In this document: piece by piece, positions 12,475-23,239 of the stretch
Position numbering within the stretch: the first letter of the stretch is position 1
Layout: every line of letters begins with the position of its first letter
From: Tricholomella constricta
Taxonomy: Eukaryota; Basidiomycota; Agaricomycetes; Agaricales; Lyophyllaceae
Assembly: GCA_013368375.1 (NCBI GenBank)
Contig: JAACJP010000007.1
Span: 496,001 to 560,000 of the forward strand
Reading direction: 5' to 3'
Length of the DNA: 64,000 nt
Translations under genes and position numbers: made by a program
The notes under the pieces: model-generated
Database searches by the model: none
Seen by the model: only the letters and a program-made list of their open reading frames with translations
Told to the model about the DNA's origin: nothing

Positions 12475-12891
12475 AAGGACGTTAAACAAGCTATTTCGCG
12501 TTCTGTCACACAATGTATCAGCGTGACTAAGTAAGTCGCGTGACGTTCAATCGAATTGACGCGTCGAGGTTTTGTAAGATTTCTAACACCGCTAGATACT
12601 ATGGTAGCTATGGTGGTCTTCCGATAATACGCGCAACTCTTGTGAGATGCATAATATGAGCCAAAATTGACGTTGAGTAAGACGAAAAAATAAATCGCAT
12701 CAAATTTGAAACACAAGTTAGCTTTTTTCAACCACTGGTGCATGCTGTGGCGTTACTTAGTTCCAGTGAAAAGGAAAAAAAAAGTACTTCAATGCACGAT
12801 GAATTCAAGCTTGCCAGAAGTGAGAAGTAAGCCAAAAACGGTGTAGGCCAAGCAGAGCAAAAGAATGTACAGACGGTACATGACATCAACA
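12475..12891. other. Intergenic between the uncharacterised gene and tRNA-Gln
   Basis: No gene recognised. Contains the 5' region of the minus-strand gene ending at 12474 and the 3' flank of the tRNA. Confidence 0.5.
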
Positions 12892-12981
12892 GGCACTACC
12901 AGGGTTCGAACCTGGGTTACGGGAAATCAAATCGGAGCGGTGCTTCAAAATCCCGAGTGATAACCACTACACCATAGCGCC
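12892..12981 (-). tRNA. tRNA-Gln (anticodon TTG) with 19-nt intron
   Basis: On the minus strand the acceptor stem GGCGCTA pairs with TAGTGCC. The D arm holds the A box TGGTGTAGTGG, the anticodon arm is CGGGA-TTTTGA..-TCCCG with anticodon TTG, and the T arm is CCAGG-TTCGAAC-CCTGG. Nineteen bases sit just after position 37, the canonical place for eukaryotic tRNA introns. Removing them leaves 71 nt with a complete cloverleaf. Confidence 0.93.
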
Positions 12982-13182
12982 ATAATGTTGGTTTATAGGC
13001 TGCGTGATCTCATCACAGAGTAGAACGCCGTCACGTTAAACTTTTGAGAGGACTCGTATGATTTTGTGAGCAGCATTGCGTAAAACGAAGGGGGGTTTCT
13101 CAATAGAATAAGCCTTGCGTAAAGGTTTGTTTGTTACCGCCGAGTTCCTTCTGTTACGTTGAGTCCCTTGCATGAGCGCTTG

Positions 13183-13282
13183 TGATCCAACCAAGAAAAA
13201 AAAAAAAAAAAAAAAAAAAAGCTGCCCAGTGGCTATTGCATCAGGATTTGAGTGACAACCACTACATCATAGTGCCTTCGAG
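13183..13282 (-). other. Degenerate tRNA-Gln-like 5' half next to a 20+ nt homopolymer
   Basis: Read on the minus strand, the segment from 13282 begins GGCACTATGATGTAGTGG and continues to a CACTC, closely resembling the first 28 nt of the tRNA-Gln 300 bp away. It then diverges and runs into an uninterrupted T tract (A tract on the plus strand, about 13195-13219). The 3' half of a tRNA is missing, so it is not a functional tRNA. It may be a retroposed or SINE-like relic. Confidence 0.6.
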
Positions 13283-13543
13283 TTTGACATCTTGGAGGTC
13301 CCCTCCATTCCAAAGATGCCGGTCAGGACGTGTGAGGACCCAAGTTTTGGTAAGAGAATGGTATATGGTCGATAACAACATTAACAACAACAAGGTACCT
13401 AAGGTCCGTAACCGATACGTGTAAGATGCAGGTAAGGGAAGCCCAAGTCCAGATTTTATAAATCACGCACACAACCCCATCGTCTTCCACCGCCGCTGAT
13501 CCATCCCCAGGATCCGAAGAATCCAAGTGATCACACTAGAACA

Positions 13544-14297
13544 CTAGAGCGCAAATATCGCGACGGTCGCAGCGGCCAGGATGCCTGCGACGAGCTTGGC
13601 ACCAACGGGGGAGGTGGTGGCACTGTTCTTAGGGGGTGTGCCGGAGGCGGAGGCATTGCCGTTGGAGGTGTCAGTGCCCGTGGGGGAGGGGCCGCCGGTG
13701 TTTATGCCTGGTGTGGAGGTGGGGTAGGCAGAGCCGAGGGGCTTGATTTCGAACTCTTCAGACTTGGCGAAGACCTAGGGGTAGGGTTAGTTGTAGTCTA
13801 AGATAAGACAGAAGGGAAGGGCAAGGGTTATTGAAAAAGAGTGAACAAGACGCACGTCAGTCTGGTTGAGCGTGTTGGCAAACAGAATAGTGTAGCCGGT
13901 GCCGGGGGGTGCGCTAATCTGGTCCTGGGTGATGGTCTTGGAGCAATCAAAGTTGTTCTGGACGCCAATGATAGCGATGGGGGCGGTAAGCACTTTCTGG
14001 TCCTGGAAATCAAAACAACATCAGATTCTGGGGAAAGGCAGAAGGGGGGATGCTGACCTTGTTGGCGACGAGGACAGTGAAGGTCTGGAGGGCGGCAGGG
14101 TCCTTGCATGTCCAAGTGAGGGTGTTCAGGGACTTGGCGACTGTAGGACGGGAAGAGACGGGTCAACGACGAGGAAGAAGAAGAATGTTCAACTCGTACA
14201 CACCCCACCAGACGTCAGCACCGGGGGAAAGGATCTTGAACTCTGCGGCAGCGGCGCCAACGAGGGCGGCGACAAAGGCGAGGCGCGTAAAGATCAT
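13544..14297 (-). CDS. Secreted, probably GPI-anchored Ser/Thr-rich Kre9/Knh1-like protein
   Basis: Four exons on the minus strand. The start at 14297 encodes a clear signal peptide (MIFTRLAFVAALVGAAAA, cleavage before EF). It is followed by KILSPGADVWW, SLNTLTWTCKDP and TVLVANK, the beta-sandwich pattern of the Kre9/Knh1 N-terminal domain (PF10342). A Thr/Ser/Gly/Pro-rich linker then leads to a hydrophobic C-terminal tail (VAGILAAATVAIFAL) preceded by small residues, as needed for a GPI signal. Introns lie at about 14146-14208, 14002-14055 and 13774-13855. It is expected at the cell wall or outer plasma membrane; yeast relatives act in beta-1,6-glucan assembly, but this short fungal family is mostly uncharacterised. 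Confidence 0.85.
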
Positions 14298-14433
14298 GGT
14301 GGAAGGAAGGCAAAAAGAGTGTGAGTGGACGGCAGCGACCTTGAGGACAAGACGGTGGGGAAAAGATTTCGGGTCAGCCAGGGGACCAATCCACGTGTCG
14401 GGGAATGCCGATGTTGAATGATGTACAACATTA

Positions 14434-14946
14434 GGGGAGCTCAAAGTTGCCGCTGAAGGTCGCTGAAGGTGGCTGGGGCTGATCCCGCTGAACGCCTACG
14501 TGACATTAGTCATCATCACGCAGTAGATCGTACACCTATACCACCCGTTCCCTCGAGCTCTGTTCTCAATACATCTACATGCACTTTCTTATATACCAAA
14601 TGTCACTCTGGAAAAAAAGTCTGCTGCCACAGAGGAAAATTTTATCAGATGTTGCCTGGTGTACTCAAGAACATTCCCTTATTTGAGCACTCATTTCCAA
14701 AGCAGAGAAGACCAAAACCAAAAATATGTTTGTAGAACCCTATCACATAGACTTCCTGCATGGCATTGCGAGGAGGAGGAGGACTGTTTGTTTTGAACGG
14801 CCTCTCAACGATGACTTTAATCAAACTGATTGCGAAGGATATGAGAACTGTCACTGATTGTCACACTGTTACCTGTTGTGACTTGATCACATTTCCGTTC
14901 AGCGCAGCCGCCTTCAGCGCCCTTCAGCGGCAACTTTGAGCTCCCC
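14434..14946. mobile_element. MITE-like element with long terminal inverted repeats and TA target site
   Basis: The left end starts GGGGAGCTCAAAGTTGCC and continues through GCTGAAGG twice. The right end (14946 leftwards) is the reverse complement, starting GGGGAGCTCAAAGTTGCC, with only a few mismatches over about 45 bp. Both ends are flanked by TA (14432-14433 and 14947-14948). The 513-bp body encodes no recognisable protein. A TA target and non-coding body fit a Tc1/mariner-type MITE; the superfamily is inferred from the target dinucleotide alone. Confidence 0.85.
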
Positions 14947-15328
14947 TATTAATTGAGCGACGATCCCTTCTCCTCGGACGCCGTGCAGTCCATAAATAGC
15001 ACCTGCACCGAGCTGGATATGGATATCGGACTACCGCATTGGTCAATGTGCTTCGGGCTTAGGACACTGTGCGTCGCCAGCGCGTCTCTGGATCGAATGT
15101 TCTGGGGTGGAGATGCATATATATAAAGCAGACGACTGCGATTCTGGTTCTGCTCTTGGTTCGTTCCTACCCCCATCATCCCGTAGCCCGAGCCCAGCTA
15201 TCCTCTTAAGTTTATTATTGATATTTGCTATTGAATCTGCTATTGATCCGTATACGTACTTGTACGCAATACCCCAGCACGCGTCACCCACGCTACACTG
15301 TAAACTCTATCGTCCATCTATCGGTATC

Positions 15329-18300
15329 ATGTCTGCATCCCCGCCCCTACCCCCCCTCCCCGACTCCCCGCTTTCCGACCCTTCCGCTGCCAGTTCCCCC
15401 GCTCAGCAGCACAGTCCTTCCGTCTCCCTGTCCTTGTCCATGTCTGTGTCCCCGCTCTCCAGCTCCAACAATTCATATTCGCACTATCAGTCCACTCTCG
15501 CCAGCCCAGCCTGTTCTCAGGACAGCAGCGCCGGAAGCGCCGCTATACGCCTCGACACAACCACCGACGAGGAGGAAGACGAGTCCTCGTCCGATGTCGA
15601 GATCTACCTTTCTTCACTCGGCCTTAATGACTCTGCAGCCTCCATGTCTTTGTCTCTCGCCCAGTCGCAATCTCGCGCTTACTCTCACCAGTCCCGTGAG
15701 TCACTACGTCAATCTGGTTTTATTTCTATCGTTGATTTCTATCTTCCAGAATTACCAGCAGACGACGACTCGCCCGTCCTTCCCTCGCACTTTCCGGCTC
15801 AGAAACCAACTCAAGCTCAAGCCCATGCACAAACTCAAGCACAGATCCAAACAGAAGCAACCTCCCCGCAGCTGCCACCCGCCCCTGCCCACTCCACCAT
15901 CCCCCTCCCTCCTCTCTCTAGCTCCAATCCAAATTCCAACTCCAGCTCGCGTCCCAAGTTCACATTCACACCCTCCTCCACCTCTGTTTCCACAGTCCAA
16001 GGCCCCTCCGCAACAGAAGACTCGCCCACGGACCAGCACGCACACGCGCCGGACCAGACGGGCAAGACGCCAAATGTGTATATTAACGGGTTGCCTCCCC
16101 ACTTCCCCGAGGACCAGCTCTTCGCGTTAGCGGCACCCTTCGGCGCGGTGCGCAGTGTCCGCACTTTCACGCGACACGTGAGGGACAGCGAGAGCGGATA
16201 CGGGTTCGTGTTGTAAGTCCTCCCGCGTCCTAATCCCACTCCTGTTGTTCTTTTTACTCCGATCTTAACCTATATTGTGGCGTAATGAAGTAATAATGAA
16301 TCCTTCTGAATTTGTTTATAGGTTTGAGACCGTCGAGGCCGCGGAGAAGTGCATCCTTTCTCTCAGACGCTACCGCAACCTCCATCCCACCTTCTCCAAG
16401 GTACGTAATGCGTAATTTATCAAGGCCGCCTACACGTTGCCTACCTTTCCGCTCTCCCTCTCTTCAGCAAGCGCACAAGATCCCGGGCACGGGCTCCCAC
16501 TCCGCCTCTGTGCACGCCCAAGCGCCGCTCACGCTCCCGCTCAACATCCATCTCGACACGCACGCGTCGGAGGAATGGGGTAGCGAGGACGGCGGTGGGA
16601 GCGCGTCGTTCAAGGCCAAGATGGAGAGCTTGCATGATCGGAATAGTACGAATCTGTATATGGAAGGGTGCGTGCGCTCCCTTGTTTCCCTTCCCCTATA
16701 TCTCTCCTCTATTTCTCTTCTGTATATGCGATGCTGACTGGGCGCGGTTAAGGCTCCCGTTGAGCATCGATGAGCCGGTGAGTTCGAATTTTATGTTGTG
16801 CACTTCCAGAATCCGTTGTGCGGGATTCAGGATTAGGGCTGACTGTACTTCGTACGACTGTAGACACTCGCGGCGCTCGTGTCACCGCACCGTATCAGCA
16901 GCTCGCGCTTCTTCCAGACGCGCCTTAGCAATCCCCCGCGCATCATTGCATTTGTCCGGTGCGCATATATTCGCTTTCTCCGCCTTCCTTTCTTGTTCTC
17001 TGCACCCTGCGCCACACTGCCCCTTCCTTCTTTCTATTCCTTTCTCTGTCTCCCTTTCCCCTTTGCTTCTTCTCTCCTATTCCGCATATCTCCCTCCTCT
17101 CATCATCGTGTTCGTCCTGTTCGAATACACTCATTTCTCCTTGCCTCTTATCCTTCTCTCTTCCTGCATCACCTTCCCGTCTTCTTCATTCTCTTCTCAG
17201 TTTCCATGTTTTCCATTTCCCCGCCGCTCCTCCCCTTGTCCACATTCCCCTTTACCAGTTTAGTAGCCTCGGGCAAAGAGCAAGCTAATCTATGGTTAAC
17301 ATAGATTCGAAACGCGTGCCGGCGCAGAGGAAATTATTGAGCGCCTGCATGGGCGCATGGTCCGCGGCTGGAACGACACGGGTAGCCGGATCTCGGTACG
17401 GTTTGCGGATACGGCGGAGCAGCGAGAATTGAGGGTGGGTAGTCCTTTTTCTTTTGCTGCGCTGTCGAATCTGTGCTCATTGGATTTTTGCCTTCTTGCG
17501 CGCATATATTTAATGGTTCACTCTTCCTTACCGGCGCTTATCTTCACTGGCTTCCCCGATTTTACCTTGCATGATAACCGGAAACTCCTCTTCGCGCACA
17601 GAGGACCGAACGCATGTCTCGGGAGGGCGAAGAGTCACCTGCGCGGCTCACGATCGCCCAAGCTGCCCTGCTCAACCTTCACGGCCAGGATATGCGCTCC
17701 AAGCCCACGCTTGCCCCACCCCTCCCTGCACTCCGCATCCCCACGCCTCAGCAGCTCTTCCCCGACTACAGCCACAACCCCGTCGGCGCTATACGGACGC
17801 ACACTCCGCCTTTCACGGTGGACTACTCCCTTGCCGCTCGCCGCCCCCATCCGCATCCGCACCTTCATCCGCATTCGCGCACGCACACCCCCGTCCACCA
17901 CCACAGCCCGTACCATGCGCATGCGGAGCCTCCGCCCATGGATCCCGCGATGGCCGTACTCCTGGAGTCGCTGCGCGGCCACGTCTCTACGTACCAGGAC
18001 TCTTTGCCCTTGCCTCTGCCTTCCCCGTCGCATCTGTACGCCCAGGATGCATTTGCGAGCAACCGTCCCGAGTACGAGTACGATTATGGCGCCCCGCAAC
18101 CTCAACATCAACCGCGCCCGCATTCGCGACAACAGCTGCACCTTCGCTCGAATGTGCAGCAGGCGAGGAGCGGCTATACGGCCACAGAAGAGTTCATTAT
18201 GCGTGCGCATGCGGACTCGGCTGCTCAGCAACAGCAGCAGCAACAGCAACAAAGGCGGCGCCCGCCCCCGCCGCCGCTTGATCTCGTGCGCCGCCGACGG

Positions 18301-19383
18301 GATAGCGAGGCCAGTCTCCCGACTGGCGTCATGGGCAATGCAGGCATGGGGATGCGGGCGTACCGCACGCAGACGCAGGCACAGCCGCAGTTCTCGCCAT
18401 CGCTCGGGATGGGTATGCCTCTTGTGGGAGAGGACGAGTTCCATGCGTCTGCCGCCGGCGGTAGTGAGTTTGGGAGGGCTGGAACCGGAGGAGGTGGGGG
18501 TGTGCCTGGGGCGAAGCATAATCACCGCATACACCCTGCACACGTGAATGCGCGACTGTCGCGTGGTGAGGTCGAGCCGCAGACTCAGACTCAGAGCCAG
18601 GTGTCGCCGAACCCGAACCCGAGTCTCCATCACTACCAACACGCGCACCTCCGCTCGTCGACGCTCCCGCACCGCGCGGCGCCGGCTGCCGCGGCCCCGA
18701 CGCGCCATTATCAGCACAGCAGCATGAGCATCACGGGCTCGAACCACCCGCAGGCCCCGAAACAAAACCACCAGAACCAGAATCAAGTTATGTACAGCAG
18801 CAACGGCACCAGCAACACGAACAAGAACAGCGACGCGATTGGCATCTACGACGGCGACGTCATTTTATCTCCGAACAGCAACAGCAGCAACAACACGAAT
18901 GGTAATAGTAATAGTAACAATAACAATATCGGCATCCACTACGAGAAATCGCACCAGCAACAGCAACAGCACCAGCAACCCTTTGAGCACGCGCCACGTT
19001 ACCACCATCCCAACCACCACCACCACCGGAATCAGAGCCAGAACCAGAACCAGAATCAAACTCAGAACAACCAGATGCAGCAGATCGCGAACCACAATCG
19101 CACCCACAGCCTCAGCCACCATAATCATAATCAGACCCTCAGCCCGGCCACGTACGACACGGACTCGTCGTCGCCGTCCCTGATCTCGCCCGCGCTCACG
19201 TACTCGTCGCAGCACTCGCGCGACACGCCTTCGACGTTGAGCCCTGCGACGCCGTTCTTTAGCTCTTTTGCGGGCGCGCAGGATGGCTTCGCCGGTGGGA
19301 ATGGGAACGGAAAGCAGCAGCATGTCACGGCGCAGGTACAGAGCGCATTTGAGGGAAAGAAGATGCGCGCTGGGAGCCATTGA
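15329..19383 (+). CDS. Two-RRM RNA-binding protein with Gln/Asn-rich low-complexity tail
   Basis: Eight exons: 15329..15695, 15750..16212, 16322..16400, 16468..16667, 16753..16777, 16864..16958, 17305..17434 and 17602..19383, together 1046 residues and closing exactly in frame. RRM1 begins NVYINGLPPHFPEDQL (RNP2) and contains GYGFVLF (RNP1) across the second intron. RRM2 begins TNLYMEGLPLSIDEP and ends RISVRFADTAEQ. The arrangement resembles the RBMS/MSSP-like fungal RRM pair. The N-terminus is Ser/Pro-rich. The last exon encodes a roughly 590-residue low-complexity tail with poly-Gln, Asn/Gln alternation and His runs, typical of prion-like proteins that condense in the cytoplasm. It probably controls mRNA fate; targets are unknown. 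The intron 16959-17304 is 346 nt, much longer than others in the window, and pyrimidine-rich. The first intron (54 nt) keeps the frame if retained. Confidence 0.9.
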
Positions 19384-20068
19384 TTGCACTCCCCGCCCAA
19401 CAGCTTCGTGGTTCGCTTCCAAGTATCGGCTCAGCTTGGATTGTGTTTCCTTTCGGCTTGGCTCCTCCCCTCTCCCCTCTCCTTCCGAATTTTTCGGTCT
19501 CGCAGCGCATGTATGCTCTCGATGGCAAATGCCCTGTCCCGGCACCGACGTTGAACGTCGGTTGTTCTCTTTGTTCTCTTATCTTACGCTCGATACTTTT
19601 CATGATCTCCCCGTCCCCCCGCTCTCGAGCTACGCTATCACGATCTGTAAACAACATCCTGGGGGCTCCGGCTTGGACACTCTTATAGCGCTCTGACCTC
19701 TTATCTCTTTCCTCCTCTTACATTCAGAATATTTTCGTGTATCTGTTTCGATACCTATCGCGCGCATACCCCTCCCGACCTCGGCCCTCTTCTGCAGATT
19801 GAGAAACGACAATAGCTAATGATTATGTAGATTGCAGGCTGTAGAGTAGTATTATTACGCACTGTGTCCTATCATATTACCATCCGTACATACACATACG
19901 TACAAGCGAAACAAGTTATTGCTACATGAAGACTGGGGGGGGGTGTTACGAGCGACTGTGCGTGAAATCAATTGAGCACAATAGAGAGAGAGATGGAACG
20001 AAGACGAGAACTGCGGATACCAATATAAAAGTGAACGAGAAATGGGAACAAAGCGTTGGCGGCGGCGG
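19384..20068. other. Intergenic between convergent genes
   Basis: 3' flanks of the RRM gene (+) and DUF6533-type gene 2 (-). Pyrimidine-rich just after the RRM stop codon. No gene or structured element recognised. Confidence 0.55.
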
Positions 20069-21900
20069 TCAACTTGCGGTACGAGGCGGCGCTGGTGAAG
20101 GAGGGGGATGGGGGACGCCGAGATCGTGGAGGATCCGCGAATCTGGGTCCGAGATGCGGGGGCCTGGGCCGGGGCCGGGGTGGCTGCGCTCGAGATCGGC
20201 GGTCCACAGCGTGTCGAGCTCGACGGTCCTACACGGCTGCGAGGAGGAAGAGTCTGTCATCTCGTCTGGGGCGGCGCGCGGGATGTAGGTGGAGTATAGA
20301 CCGAGGTCGGTGGCGGCGTGGAGGTTGAGCATGAGGCGCGACATCATCACTGAGGATATGCTTTGTAGAGCGAGAAAGCGAGCGAGTAAGTGAGGGTGAG
20401 AGGGGGACCTGAGAGTGTGATTTCGCTCACCATGCTGAGAAGGTGGAGAGACCACCTTTCATGAAAGGCTATGCGGGAGAGTTAGTTCTAGACAGTGTTT
20501 TTCCTTTTTATATTTGTATCGAAAGGAGGACGTACACCACAGATCTGCTCGTGCGCCATTGGGGCGTTGTCAGAATATTCATAGAAGGAGGAGGAGGACA
20601 GAAAGTTTGCTGACCCAATACGTAATAATATTAGCTGCGTTCGCGAAGGTGACGACACTTTAAAATCGCGTTAGTGTATTATCGTCATGGATAAATCAAG
20701 TATCTCTTACGCAAAATATATTGCACCTTTTTTGACAGAAGTTTCGGTGAGCGCTCAACGGAGGTTTTTTCAAGTACTGGACCCCACCCACCATCTCTGA
20801 AGATCAATTTCACGATTGGAATGTCACCATGGCCGCGTCTCGTCTGCCATGTTTTGAACAACGTAAGACCGAAAAGTATGAAGTCGTAGAGGAATAATGT
20901 TCCCCATGCGCCTGAAAGACCTAAATTTTCCTGAAACGTTCATATCCACGAAGTGCCCTGTAAGCAAACCGACACGCACGAAAGGCACTGAGAAGAAGGG
21001 TAGCTTAGGGATATGAAGAATAAGAAGATGTTCCGGGCAATTACTTACGTTTGATGCGAAAATCCAATGTGACATCCTGCAAAGATTTTGGATGGATCAC
21101 TCTTCTGACCGAATAATTGAGCCTGCAAGCCATAAGGATCATGGAAGTGAATGTCCGAGAAGAAAGCCTTACAAGAGCAACTGCCCCGAGCACTGCTGCT
21201 GTACAGAGCAAGAAGACCGACAAACGGAAAGAGCGGCCATACAAGGCGTAAATGCGTAAGGAGAAAAGTACTCCAGATTGACAGACGTGATCAGCATAGT
21301 AAGCAGTGGGAGACCGCCAGGAACGACTCACGACATATGATCGCCTGATTTATAATCAACAACACTTGACGAGCGATGTTATATCTTCTACAGCTACGAG
21401 GGGAATATCAGGATAAGCCGAAACGTAGATGGAAGACAATCTGAATCAGACGTCTAGACGCCACCATATCGACATAAGTACCAGATAGCGACTTCGAAGT
21501 GTAACACGACGCACTTTGTCCGGAAGGCTCGTAAATCCAAGAATTGTCACAGCGATGTTGGACAACAACGAAAAGTATCGATTCATGAAAAACAACCATG
21601 TGCTGCGCGCCTTGGGTCGCATCCACATGTATTCGACCTCATCCCCTATGCGCGTGTCAAACCGAAGCCTTGAAAGAGGCAAACCAACCACGCACCGATT
21701 GTAACAAGGTAATCATAGAACAGGATTACTGCCAGTGCCCTCAGTCCATGTCAGAACCCAACTGCGACGACTGGAACCCACCAACAGCGAAAATGTGAAG
21801 ATTGTCGTGTATTCGTCTGCAAAGATAGTCTGAGTACTTCCGGTCCGGCCGGAAAATCCACTTACATTTCGAGAGCAGTAGCTATATGTTCATTGAGCAT
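20069..21900 (-). CDS. DUF6533-type multi-pass membrane protein (gene 2)
   Basis: The minus-strand start at 21900 gives MLNEHIATALE, then an intron. Next come ALAVILFYDYLVTIG joined across an intron to DEVEYMWMRPKARS, and TWLFFMNRYFSLLSNIAVTI, the DUF6533 hallmark. Further on, SLRIYALYGRS (about 21265) begins a later helix, and the C-terminal exon (20455-20069) reads MMSRLMLNLHAATDLGLYS then VELDTLWTADLER. The tail is Pro/Gly-rich and differs from gene 1 after that point. It is a predicted seven-helix integral membrane protein of unknown role, expanded in Agaricomycetes. The middle exons (20550-21050) were not fully spliced. It is paralogous to the gene at 3.5-5.2 kb (opposite strand) and more distantly to the three copies at 48-58 kb. 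Confidence 0.78.
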
Positions 21901-22577
21901 GCTGGCGAGTCAAGTATGCGAACAAAGGCAGCAAGACACGACGGAAGAAGGAGGGGAAAACTCAGGGCCCGACCTCGCGTTCTTATTAGCCCAGAGGTCA
22001 ATTGGAAGATATGAACATCCCAGATTCGAGTTTCGAGGCTCGGTCCCTCTCGGCCACGGTGGTTTTTGTTTGATAGGATTTTTTCCTGAACACAGGGATG
22101 GCGCTCTGTGGGTGTTGATTAACCCTGGAGAGTTGAGTCCGAGACGGGCGATGCTGGCATGTGACTGGATAGCAGGAGAGTTTGATCAGAAGACCAACCG
22201 AAATTTCTCGCACGATGCACCGAAAATAGTCTGACTCTCGAAAACTTTTCACATCCTCCGACAACCCACACCAATTGAATGAGTGGCGTTGGCGCACCTA
22301 CGCATATACTACAAATGATGGTGGGAGTTGTGTAAGGGTAGCGTAAGGTACGTTTGGCACGTGCTGAGTCGTCAAATGCGTCCCTGGCAAACAGACTTTC
22401 TGAACCCATGTTTGAACGGCAACTTTTACGCGCACGTTTGAGCAACAATTCCTGCGCGGGTGCAATAGGAAGCTTACGCTTATCTCGAAAGATGGCCAAG
22501 GTGACCTCCCTGGACTGTCCCTTCAACTCGCCCCTATGGAATAGATGTGCCGTAGCACATAACGAGAGGCACCATCC
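21901..22577. other. Intergenic; old 3' end of permease gene
   Basis: No independent gene recognised. The part next to 22577 holds the sequence that encoded the last residues and 3' UTR of the permease before the hAT-like element moved in: reading across the target duplication gives an open frame that stops 15 residues after QPDG. Confidence 0.55.
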
Positions 22578-23239
22578 CAAGGGGGTGTCAGAAAAAAAAT
22601 TAAGCATATAGGGTCGAATTTTTTTTTAACGGGAGAATCTCCTGGACTAACTAACTATTGCTGGGAACTAATTACCCAATAAGGCAGTCCGGCACACGGT
22701 CCGATCACCTGACTGTTGTTGTTGACATCATTCTCAATGTTGTCGCTCCTCCACATTTCCCTGTTGCATACCTCACAGACCCAACCAGTTATGCAGTGCT
22801 CAAGCTGTACACTTCTGAAGCTGAAACTTTGACAATCACCAAGGTATGAATGAAACCTCTGTTTAAAATCTTTGACTTGTGCATTACACTTGGAACAGTA
22901 TACATGATTGTCAGATTAGAATAGTAAAGATAGTAAGCATCCTGAAATGTTGCCACAATAAAGAAGTGGTTTGCAGTGGGTCCAAATACTAAGAAACCAT
23001 GTCGCGACTTTCAATACACCTAGGACCCTGAACTTCCCACGCCCATATCAAGCAATATTTTTGAAACTAGTGCTCTATATACCTTCAGATGTTGAGCAGT
23101 TCTCAAAACACAAGCCCAGGTCTGGTCCCGGGCCAAAGACAAGTCCCTTTTAACTGATGTCATTTTTTTTTTAAGGACCTGGTGGCTTGGACTAACTCAC
23201 TAACCCTATATAAGGAATGTCACATGTGACACCCCCTTG
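22578..23239. mobile_element. Non-autonomous hAT-like DNA transposon, 662 bp
   Basis: The ends are perfect 13-bp inverted repeats, CAAGGGGGTGTCA at 22578-22590 and its complement at 23227-23239. They are flanked by an exact 8-bp target duplication CACCATCC (22570-22577 and 23240-23247). An 8-bp duplication and a CA..G-type terminus are diagnostic of the hAT superfamily. The interior has no transposase frame. It does carry two direct subterminal copies of a T-run plus GGACTAACT motif, near 22616-22660 and 23162-23205. The element sits in the last codons of the permease gene. Confidence 0.92.

Noticed and set aside
15225..16130. 301-codon plus frame overlapping the RRM gene.
   Set aside because: Pro/Ser/Arg-rich shadow in another frame; the RRM1 motifs and splice sites lie in the frame starting at 15329.
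17635..18786. 383-codon minus-strand Arg-rich frame.
   Set aside because: Antisense of the low-complexity tail of the RRM protein in GC-rich codons; no motif.
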